This document shows positions 50,901 through 62,900 of a stretch of 64,000 bases of DNA, piece by piece. Position numbers and translations under genes: made by a program. The stretch is from Sipunculus nudus (Eukaryota; Annelida; Sipuncula; Golfingiida; Sipunculidae): NCBI GenBank assembly GCA_026874595.1, contig CM049306.1, positions 96,217,642 through 96,281,641 of the forward strand, in the 5' to 3' direction. The first letter of the stretch is position 1. Each line of letters starts with the position of its first letter. The notes below the pieces were generated by a model, which saw only the letters and a list, made by a program, of their open reading frames with translations, was not told the DNA's origin and did no database searches.

Positions 50901-53900
50901 TTTGTTCAAATGGTTTGCATTTGATGAATTTTAGTGGAGTTTCACGAATTTGAACAGTCATTTGACCAAGTAAGCATACTCTGACATAGTACTCTCAGAA
51001 ATGACAGAAGCTAGCATTACCAGGTATTGTGCAAATGTTGGTGACATGACTCATATTTGAAGTTGCAGATTTTGTGGTGCTATACCTACATTGACCTGTT
51101 TTTTATGGGCAAACAAACTTATAATTTCAGCCTCTTTCAGCTTAATGATGAAATTGTCAAGTTGAATTGTTTTAATTTTCAAAAGAATTATCCTAGGACA
51201 TGGTTCTTTCAATCATATCAGAATATACTGAGTTTGTTGATTTTTGGTCGAGTTGTGAAAAGCTTAAGTTGGTCTTATGGCCATAATTATGTCTTTTTCA
51301 AACTTATTTACAAAATTATTGTTTCAATTATATCTTCTGTAACATTGCACAAAAATTATTCTTAGGTGGCCTTTGTTCATTTTACTAGAATGATTTTTTG
51401 AAGTACTGCATCTTTTATTATTCTAGATATTTTGATAAAAAGTTTATGAATATGTCGGCTTGAAAAAAAAAAACATTTTAGCCAAAGTCTTTCAGTATGT
51501 GTAAACAGATATACCAACAGGCCAAGATTGAGTCCGTATCTTTAAATAGGTTGAGAAACTGCCATCTGTTTCAGATTTGGCAACAGATCAAGAATTCATT
51601 CAGTGCAGCCAGATATAGGTCAAGAGTTCAATCAGTGCAGCCAAGCACAAGGCATGTGATCACCTCATGGGTGACATGTGAACACCTCATGGGCACCATG
51701 TGATCACTTCATGGGTGTCAAGCCCCCCAGGGCAGGGCTCCTGCTTGAGCTTATGCAATGGTGTGGCTACTATTTCAGATTTGGCAACAGGCTAGAGGTC
51801 AGTCTGGATCTATTTATAGCTTTGGCAGACTGCCAACTGTATCAGATTAGGCAACAGGTCAAGAGTTCACTCAGTCCAGCCAGGTATGGGTCAGGAGTTT
51901 ACTCAGTGCAGTAGATGCATTCTATTTATAGCTTTGGCAGACTGCCAACTGTGTCAGATTATGCAACAGGTCAAGAGTTCACTTAGTGCAGCCAGGTACA
52001 GGTCAAAAGTTCACTCAGTCTAGCCAGGTGCAGGTCATGAGTTCACTCAGTGCAGTAGCCTGAGCAAGCAATTTGTCACAGTTCACTCGGGGCAACAGCC
52101 TTTCTCACCTAAGCCTGGTCAGCCCCATGCATCAGACTCAAGGTAAGTTTGATGTATTGGCCTAATATTTTGACCTGTGTATGTGTCTTTGATGGCTTTC
52201 TCGCTCACCAGACAGGTGCCGCCACCTACAATGACTTTTGCACAGTGTGTGTCCCTGTGTTTTTCTCAGGAGGGGTTTGATATATCAGTCTGAAATTGGG
52301 CATATGTATATATCTCTGATAGCTATGTTGTCTACAAGACTGGTGGTGCCAGCTACAGTCTTTTTAGTGTTGTGTGCACCCATGCCAGAATTTCAGCAGT
52401 GATGTTTGTGTAATTGTTTCTTATTCAAAATGTTTAGTACTTGCATTGTTCATATACATGAAAAGTAATGGTCCAGCATTGAAGCATTATACCTGGTGTA
52501 TTTCCCAATGCACAGGTTCGCATTAGGCCTGTAGGCCTTGTATAATTATTTGTCTATAGGTAAATGTACATGCCAAAAGTTATGTCAATATTGTGTAATA
52601 TATAGATGTGGTGGGAATCAAAATAATGTACCTTGTCAAGACCGAAGAGATATCATGTCACACAGTCACAGATTCATATATCCCATCATCAGCATAGTTA
52701 ATCATAACATTTTATCTGTCAAATTGAAATCTTATTATCATTCTACCACTGCTTAGTATACTGTCATTGCATTCTTATTTGCTAATATATATCACTATAT
52801 TTAACCCCTCCAAAAGTAATTAAAAAATAAAACACTATATTTTACTCCATATTAATCCATCAGTCAGGTTATTTCATATATCATTTACTCACATTTTACA
52901 TTATATTCCTTTATTATAGCCCAATATGTCCATGATATTCAGAAGCTTTATTGACTGGATATAGTATCACAATGGTGATACATTTATAGTCCGATCACAG
53001 TCAACTGAGCGCCATGACCCATGGGTCCCTTGTTTCATTAAAGTCAGTTTTTAGCTCAGCTGACTATAAGTCATCTGAGCTATAGTCGTGTTCCTTTGTC
53101 CGTCGTCTGTCCGTCCGTCTGTTAACAGGGCACATTTTTAGCTCAGCTGACTGTAAGTCATCTGAGCTATAGTCGTGGTCCTTTGTCTGTCGTCCGTCCG
53201 GCAGTCGGTCCGTTAACAGGGCACGTTTTAAAACCGTTGAACCTACGAATCCAAAATTCTGCATACCATTAAATGTCCCCAAAATCTCCTACCATACAGA
53301 AAATTGGGTCATTAGAACTTCGTTCCTTCGAGATATTAAGGAAAAACCTCTGTTTTCCATAAAAAAGCAATTGTTACACTTCAAGTTTGCCTAATATCAA
53401 AACCACTGATCTGTTTTTGATCATATTTAGTATTCATATTCCTCCATATATTTTCTGTGCACATACCAAAAATTAGGTCAGTATTGGGTATTATTAGCTC
53501 AGCTGACTATAAGTCATCTGAGCTATAGTCGTGGTCCATTGTCCGTCGTCCGTCCGTCTGTCCGTCCGTCCGTCCGTCTGTCCGTCCGTAGATGTGGCAC
53601 GTTTTGAAACCGTAAGACCTAGGAATCCAAAATTCGGCATAATGTTAGATGTCCCCAAGATCTCCTACCAAGCTGAAAACTGGGTGTTTGCAACTTCGTT
53701 CCTTTGAGAAATTAAGGAAAAACCTCAATTTTTTATTAAAAACCTGTTTTCACACTTCAGAACTGCCTAATATCAAAACCCCTCATCTGTTTTACCTCAT
53801 ATTTACCATAAATATTCCTCTATATAGTTCCTATGTACATGCCAGAAATTATGTCTGTATTATTTAATTTAAAAAAGTTATGGGCCCAAACATAATGCAT

Positions 53901-56900
53901 TTTGTAAAAAATCAGAAAAGATATTTGATCACTTAACACAAAAAATGTTAATGCTATGGACCTTTTTTCCAGTAATATAACTTTAATTAATCAAAATTAA
54001 ATTGTATACCCAAAATTAGATGAAAATCTTTTAAATTTTTTAAAATATTAATAAAAATAAAAAATTGGTACCTTAAATTTTGCCCAACTTTGACCATGGC
54101 ACGTTTTTTTCCTGTAAGTACTGTGGATTTAATTTTCACAGCATGTTTTTGTTAGCATTTCAACTGTTAACACCAAAAATTTGAAACCAGTTGATCAAAA
54201 ACTGTAGATTTTAATCAAGTTTTCAAGCACCATGTAACATATTGTTTACATCAAGCTAGTGTTATGCAGTTTGCAAGAGCTCAGCTCCCCAGCTTCAGCT
54301 CTAAGTTCCTTAAATTCGGCATACAGTTAGATGTCTCCAAAATGCCCTACCATGCCAAGAATTTGGTCACTAGGACATTCGAGATATTAATGAAAAACTT
54401 CATTTTTCCATTAAAAATCCATTGTTACACTTCAAGACTGCCTAATATCAAAACCACTGATCTGACTTTAATCATAAATAATATACATATTTTTCATTCT
54501 CTATGCACATGCCAGAATGATGTCAGTATTGTGTAATTGTTTTAAGTTATGGGCCCAAACATAATGCACTTTGTAAAAAATCAAGAAATATATTTACTCC
54601 CTTAACAAGAGCATTGCTGAAGCTAGAGATTTTTTTGTCAGGGATGTAACATTATTTAATCAAGATTCAATTGAATACCCAAAATTAGTTCTGAATTTTT
54701 CAAATTTTATTTAGTATAAATATAAAATTAGTACCCTAAATTTTGCCCAACTGTGACCATGGCACGTTTGTTTCCCGTGAGCACTGTTGATATAATTTTC
54801 ATATCATTCACACATAAGCATTTCAGCTTTTTAGTTTAGAAAGCTGAAAGAAATTGGCCAAAAATTGTAGCTTTTATTAATGTTTTTTATGAGACCCTGT
54901 CAGACTTTGGCTCTCTCCAGCCCCTCTTGAGTCACCTGTATGTTGACCTTGTTGACCTTTCATCAAATTATGCACGCTTGAGGCGAGGCATACATGGAAT
55001 CCAGGCAGCTTATGGCAAGCCACAGTTGATCCAGGTGTCCAACCCAACTCATCTAGTAGTTTTAACCGAGAACATAACAAAAAACAATAAATTAATAAAT
55101 TTTTATTGGTTTTTAATAACAAATTAAAGAAAAATAGAAAAGGAATTTGTTAGTTTATAATAACAGGAAATTAACTTGCAGTTACTGATGATATAAGAAT
55201 CTTGTATCGATGGGTAGAATGTCACATATTCCAAATAACACCATGCAGTCACCTATGGCATTTTTCAGTTCAATTTTAATGATAAAGAAGTAAATCATAT
55301 TATTCATTACTAATCATTAGGGATCATATGAAGGAAATTAGACAAAGATGCAGTTGATAATATTAATCTAGATTCCTGCTGTGTCTAATGTGTACATTGA
55401 TGTGAAATTAGTCCAAAATGAATTTTTTACAGTTATTTTTTAATATAAATAAAAGCCATAAAACCAGGTACTTATGATCATTATTTAAATGTGTGAATTT
55501 TGTATATTCTGGATTCTCAACATCATTGTTTGGTGAAAACTGAATAAATTCCAGACATGGTGCAAATACTTTGTAATTGTATTTAAATACGAATATGATA
55601 TTGTACTCCATTATAAAATTTCTTGTATAAAGAATGGGAATTCAGGTAAAAATGAAAATATATGAATACTCGTGCAAATACTTTCAAAATGTATTCATGA
55701 ATGCATTCATGAATATATTCTTTAATATTATTTTAATAATCATATCAGTTATATTTCATTTTAAAAAATCATATGATTCTCTTATTATTTTTAATAAAGT
55801 TTATATTTGGGACAATATTTGTATTTTTTTTAATAAATAGTTAAACTCTTATATTATATGTTCTGCTTATAAGTTATATGGCCAAGTCAAAATCTGTGTG
55901 ACAATAGTACTCCATTTGTTAATAAAATAAATGAAATCAATCCTCTTCCCTGTCTCCAAAGGTACTATCAAAATCATACATAAGCTAAACAACAACAACT
56001 CATAATACAGCTTATATTTATTACCACACAAAACCAGCATGTGCCTCATTTCTAAATAATATTTTTTTATCATATATAACAGCTGAGCGTCGTGACCCAT
56101 AGGTCCCTTGTATTGAAGTTATAGGCCCAAATATAATGCAATTTTTTAAAAATCAGGAAATATATTTGCTCACTTAACATGAGAATTGCTGAAGCTGAAG
56201 ACTTTTTTTCAGGAATATAACTTTATTTAATCAAGATTAAATTGTTTACCCAAAATTAGATCTGAATTTTGCAAATTTTTCAAGTTATTAGCATAAATAA
56301 AAAATTAATACCTTAAATTTTGTCCAACTTTGGCAGTGGCACGTTTTTTCCCTGTAAGCACTGTTGATTTAATTTTCACAGCATATATACATAAGGATTT
56401 AATCTTTTAAAATCTGAAATTTCAAAGAAATTGTTTGAAAAGAGTAGCTTTTATTCAAGTTTTCATACACCATGTCAAGTGTTGTTTATATCTGGCCCAC
56501 CTAGTAGTACAGCCTTCACTTGCATTATGTAACCCACCCAGGCAGCTTGCCTTGACCCAGCTTGGCCACTACTAGCAGGCTTCTCCTCTGCCCTGCACTC
56601 AACCCCCCCCCCCAGCTGGTGCATAAACTAGATAAATGTTATCATTTTCTATATTTTATTTTATTCTTGGACATGCTACATTTTAGATTTTGGATTGTAC
56701 CACCAGGGTTACAATGATTAAAGTGCACATTTAATTGTGTCCACAAAGTGATGTATTGCTATGAAAGTATGGATGTTCATCAGATAAGTAATGCTTTACT
56801 TCAGAAGAGTAAAACTTCACCAGGTGTGAAATTGACTATTAATTCCAGTTATTAATTATAGCTTAGATTGTAATTAGCATAATGATATTGTTTGTCCCTC

Positions 56901-59900
56901 ATTCAACCAACAGTGTGTATACTTTATTTGAAAAGATGTTTTTATTTTATCAAATTTACTGAATCTTTTATTTTATATGGTGAATAAAATAAAGCTTGTC
57001 CTGAAAACTCCAATGTGCAAAACTTTTTAATAGGAATTCAAGGAATAATTTTGTAGATGCCATGTTGTGGCATTATTTTCTTTTACATTCAGTTTAAACA
57101 TTTGATTTAAAAATAATAAAATATATGTGTATGCATAATATGACCCAATGTGAGCTACAATCTGGATATATAATGATTGCAACTTAGAATTCTAATATTT
57201 TAACTTATATTTTCACTTTTATATTACAAATTTATAACACTTGTAAATAAAAAAAATGAATCAGATAAAAACTATTAATGAAAAAAGTGGATATGCTAAA
57301 AAAATAGGCGTGTATATAAACTTAAATGCATTATTCCTTTGAAAGTGAAATGAAGGTATTAGTCCATTCTGTCCACTTGCCTGTCCATCTGTAAATTTTT
57401 CATATGCATCACAGTATCTCAAAACTTTTACTGTTTTTCTTCATGACAGTCTTGGCAGAGTATTAGTTTGCAATCATATATTGAGAACTTTACTATAACC
57501 AAGTAGGAGGACCCTTTCCTCTTAGCTTCTCATATGCTTATATAAATATAAAACATTACAATAGAATATTTTTCATATTTTGCATTTGCAAAAATTTCAA
57601 ACTTTTGTCATGACACATGGGTCCTTTGTTTATATTCTGGATTCTCCACATCATTGTTTGGCTAAAACTGAATAAATACCAGACATGGTGCAAATACTTT
57701 GCAAATGTATATGAATATGAATATGAATATGTACTCCATTATAAAATTTCTTGCATAAGAATGGGAATTCAGGTAAAAATGAAAGTATTTGAATACCAGT
57801 GCAAATACTTTCAAAATGTATTCATGAATGCATATATTCTATAATATTATTTTAATAATTAGTTCAGTTATATTTTATTAAAAAAAATCATATGATTCTC
57901 TTATTATTTTTAATAAATATTATATTGGCACAACATTTGTTATTAAATTTTAATAAATAGTTGAACTCTTTTATTTTATGTGCTGCTTATAAGTTATATG
58001 GCCAGGTCAAAATCTGTGTGACAATAGCGCTCCATTTGTTAATAAAATAAATGAAATCAATCCTCTTCCCTGTCTCCAAAAATACTATCAAAATCATACA
58101 TAAGCTAAACACCAACAACTCATAATAAAGCTTATATTTATTACCACACAAAACCAGCATATGCCTCTTTCCCAAATCATATTTTTTATCATATATAACA
58201 GCTGAGCGCCGTGACCCATGGGTCCCTTGTTAAACTGTTGGACCTACGATTCCAAAATTTTGCATACCATTAGATGCCCCCAAAATCTCCTACCATACCA
58301 AAAAATTGGGTAATTAGGACTTCGTTCCTTTGAGATATTAAGGAAAAACCTCCGTTTTCCATAAAAAAGCCATTGTTACACTTCAAGGCTGCCTGATATC
58401 AAAACTACTGATCTGTTTTTGATCATATTTAGTATTCATATTCTTCCATACAGTTTCTATGAACATACAAAAAATTAGGTCAGTGTTGGGTATTATATTG
58501 AAGTTATGGGCCAAAATATAATGCAATTCTTAAAAAATCAGGAAATATATTTACCCACCAAACATGAGAATTGCTTAAGCTAGAGACTTTTTTTCAGGAT
58601 TATAACTTTATTTAATCAAGATTCAATTGTTTACCCAAAATTAGATCTGAATTTTGCAAATTTTTCAAGTTATAAGCATAAATAAAAAATCAATACCTTA
58701 AATTTTTCCAATTTGGCAATGGCACGTTTTTTCCCTGTAAGCACTGTTGATTTAATTTTCACAGCATATATTTATAAGGATTTAATCTGTTAAAATCTGA
58801 AATTTCAAAGAAATTGATAGAAAAGAGTAGCTTTTATTCAAGTTTTCATACACCATGTCAAGTGTTGTTTACATCTAGCCCACCTAGTAGTACAGCCTTC
58901 ACTTGCATTATGTAACCCACCCCAGGCAGCTTGCCTTGGCTCAGCTCGGCCACTACCAGCAGGCTTCCCCTCTGCCCTGCCCCCCCCCCCGATGGTGCAT
59001 AAACTAGATGAATGTTATAATTTTCTGTATTTGAATCATTTTTATTCTAGGCTATGCTACATTTTAGATTTTGTATTGTACCACCAGGGTTACAATGATT
59101 AAAGTGCACATTATAATTGTGTCCACCAAGTGGTGTATTGCTATGAAAGTTTGGATATTCATCAGATAAGTAATTCCTTACTTCAGAAGAGTAAAACTTC
59201 ACCAGGTGTGAAATTCCAGCAATAAATTAAAGCTGAGAGAGTAATTAGCACAATGATGTTGTTTGTCCCTCATTCAACCAACAGTGTGTAAACTTTATTT
59301 GAAAAGATGTTTATTTTATCAAATTTACTGAATTTTCTTATTTCCGTGAATAAAAATAGGTATGTACCATGTGCAAAACTTTTTAATAGGAATTCAAGGA
59401 ATAATTTTGTAGATGCCATGTTGTGGCATTATTTTCTTTTAAATTTAGTTTAAACATTTGTGATTTAAAAATAATAAAATATATGTGTATGCATAATATG
59501 ACCCAATATTAGCTACACTCTGCATATTTAATGGTTGCAACTTTTGCAACAATTATAATATTTTAATTTATATTTTCATTTTTTTTACTCTTGATATATA
59601 ATGATTGCAACTTTTGCAACAATTCTAATATTTAAACTTATATTTTCATTTTTTTTATAAAAAATTAATAAAACTTGTAAATAAAAAAAAATGATTCAGA
59701 TAAAAACTTTTAATGGAAAAAGTGGATATGCTAAAAAATAGGCTTATATATAAACTTAAATGCATTATGCCCTTGAAAGTGAAATAAAGGTATTAGTCCA
59801 TTCTGTCCACTGTCCATCTGTATATTTGTATCGCCAGACATAGTCTGGAGATACTATGGTTTAGGCACGGTCGCGCCGCCGCCGCCGCCGCCGAGATTTC

Positions 59901-62900
59901 TTTTGGACACAATAACTCAAAAAATATTTCACGGATCTTTACCAAACTTGGTATATGTATAGATATGGGTGAGAGGACGACGCCTATTTAAAATGAGGTC
60001 ATGACCTCAACTAGGAGAGTGACCTTGACCTTGAATAGGTTCAATTTTGGGGAAAATCACACAAATTCTTAAATATCTCAAGAAAACTTGCATGGATTGA
60101 TCCCAAAATCAAGTTGATCGAAGATCATGGATAGGGTTGTCATGTTCCAGAAACTGGTGGCGCCACCTATTATTCTTTACTTGTTTTCATGCCGTTTAAT
60201 ATCCCCAAAATTGCTACTTGACAGTACTGTGAGCATTATAAGTCAAAAACTAATCGACAGATTTCTTTCATATTATGCAAATACATATATATGGGTTATG
60301 GGATGATGTTTATTTAAATTGGGGTCATGACCTTTCCTATGAGAGTGGCCTTGACCTTGAATATTGCCATATATGATGAAAATCACACAAAATCATTAAT
60401 TTCTCAATAAGGGATGCATGCATTGGTCCAAAAATCAACATGTTCGAAGATCTTGGATAGTAATGTCATGTATCAGAAACAGGTGGCGCCACCTGTTATT
60501 CTTTTACTTGTTTTCGTGCCGTTTAATACCCCATCATTGCCACTTAACAGTACATTTATAACCTGTGAGCATTATAAGTCAAAAACTAATGGACAGATTT
60601 CTTTCATATTATGCATATACATAGACATGGGTTATGGGATGATGTATATATAAATTGGGGTCATGACCTTTCCTTTTAGAGTGGCCTTGACCTTGAATAT
60701 TGCCATATATGGTGAAAATTACACAAAATCATTAATATCTCAATAAGGGATGCATGCATTGGTCCAAAAATCAACGTGTTTGAAGATCTTGGAAAGTATT
60801 GTCATGTACTGGAAACAGGTGGCGCCACCTGTTATTCTTTTACTTGTTTTGTGCCGTTTAATACCCCATCATTGCCATTTATCAGTACTGTGAGCATTAT
60901 AAGTCAAAAACTAATGGACAAATTTCTTTCATATTATGCATATACATGGATATGGGTTATAGGATAATGTTTATTTGAATAGGGGTCATGACCTTTCCAA
61001 TGAGTGGCCTTGACCTTGAATATTGCCATATATGGTGAAAATCACACAAAACATTAATTTCTCAATAAGGGATGCATGCATTGGTCCAAAAATCAACTTG
61101 ACCCAAGATCTTGGATAGTAATGTCATGTACCAGAAACAGGTGGCGCCACCTGTTATTCTTTTAATTATTTTCGTGCCGTTTAATACCCCATCATTGCCA
61201 CTTAACAGTACATTTATAACCTGTGAGCATTATAAGTCAAAAACTAATGGACAGATTTTTTTCATATTATGCATATACATAGACATGGGTTATGGGATAA
61301 TGTATATATAAATTGGGGTCATGAACTTTCCTATTAGAGTGGCCTTGACCTTGAATATTGCCATATATGGTGAAAATTACACAAAATCATTAATATCTCA
61401 ATAAGGGATGCATGCATTGGTCCAAAAATCAACATGTTCGAAGATCTTGGAAAGTATTGTCATGTACTGGAAACAGGTGGCGCCACCTGTTATTCTTTTA
61501 CTTGTTTTGTGCCGTTTAATACCCCATCATTGCCATTTATCAGTACTGTGAGCATTATAAGTCAAAAACTAATGGACAAATTTCTTTCATATTATGCATA
61601 TACATGGATATGGGTTATAGGATAATGTTTATTTGAATAGGGGTCATGACCTTTCCAATGAGTGGCCTTGACCTTGAATATTGCCATATATGGTGAAAAT
61701 CACACAAAATCATTAATTTCTCAATAAGGGATGCATTGATTGGTCCAAAAATCAACTTGAACGAAGATCTTGGATAGTGTTGTCATGTACGGGAAACAGG
61801 TGGTGCCACCTGTTATTCTTTTACTTGTTTTCGTGGCCGTTTAATACCCCATCATTGCCACTTAACAGTATTGTGAGCATTATAAGTCAAAAACTAATGG
61901 ACAGATTTCTTGCATATACATAGACATGGGTTAGGGGATGATGTATATTGAAATTTGGATCATGACCTTTTCTATGAGAATGACCTTTTCTATGAGTGTG
62001 GTCTGATATTAATTGTTGCTGAAGATGGGGGGCCTATTCTTAAAGGGGGGGGGGGGGGATTAATTGTCTGGGGATACTATGGCACCTGCGGTGCCAAGAA
62101 ATATCTAGTTTCATATGTATCACAGTATCTCAAAACTTTTACTGTGTTTCTTCATGACAGTCTTGTCAGAGTATTAGTTTGCAATCATATATTTAGAACT
62201 TTACTATAACCAAGTAGGAGGGTCCCTTTCCTCTTAGCTTCTCATATTCATATATAAATGAAAAAATTACAATAGAAAATTTTGCATGTTTTGCATTTGC
62301 AAAAATTTCAAACTTCAGCTGAGCGCCGTGACCCATGGGTCCCTTGTTTCTGTAGCTTTGAGGACTTCTGATAATTTTCACTGTGCTTCATGAACTTATC
62401 ATTTTCATCATCATTGATGATTACCAGCATTCATTACTGAACATTAAAGACAATACGAATATCCATGAGGTCATTTAAAAATCTATGTAATAATTGAAGA
62501 AGTTGGTACTCATACTTTGTCATGCACTGTGGCCACGTCTTGGAAATGCCCAGGTTTTGGACCAGAAATGTTAGGATTGATGCAACTTACGGGTACTAGG
62601 AGGGGGTATCTTTTTCCATATTTTCCTAAAAATGTTGAGAAATTTTATATTATTTTATGAAGGGGCTATCACACTGCCATCTTTCAGAAACTATAGGCCA
62701 TTGTATCCTGAGGGTGAGCTTGCAGCACCAACTATCATATTTGCAATGACACTAAACAGGTCTCTAAGTGCAAAATAATGAACAGGTAATATGTTAGTAT
62801 ATAAACTAAGAAAGAAAGTGAAAATAAAATTAAAGAAATAAAGGTAAAAACGTCTGTGGGCACTTGTTACAACTTACAGTGTATTCCTTTGTAGTCTCCT

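Larger units (their letters stand above)
57630..62347 (+). repeat. Tandem duplication, unit 2, interrupted by the Helitron-like element
   Basis: Removing 59831-62108 leaves about 2.44 kb colinear with unit 1, plus about 265 extra bp (58231-58495) matching the block at 53240-53490. It ends AGCTGAGCGCCGTGACCCAT then GGGTCCCTTGT at 62347. Confidence 0.78.

Noticed and set aside
60414-61625. Repeated 60-80-codon frames
   Set aside because: They recur because they lie in the internal tandem units of the Helitron-like element. They have no domain similarity and are interrupted between units.
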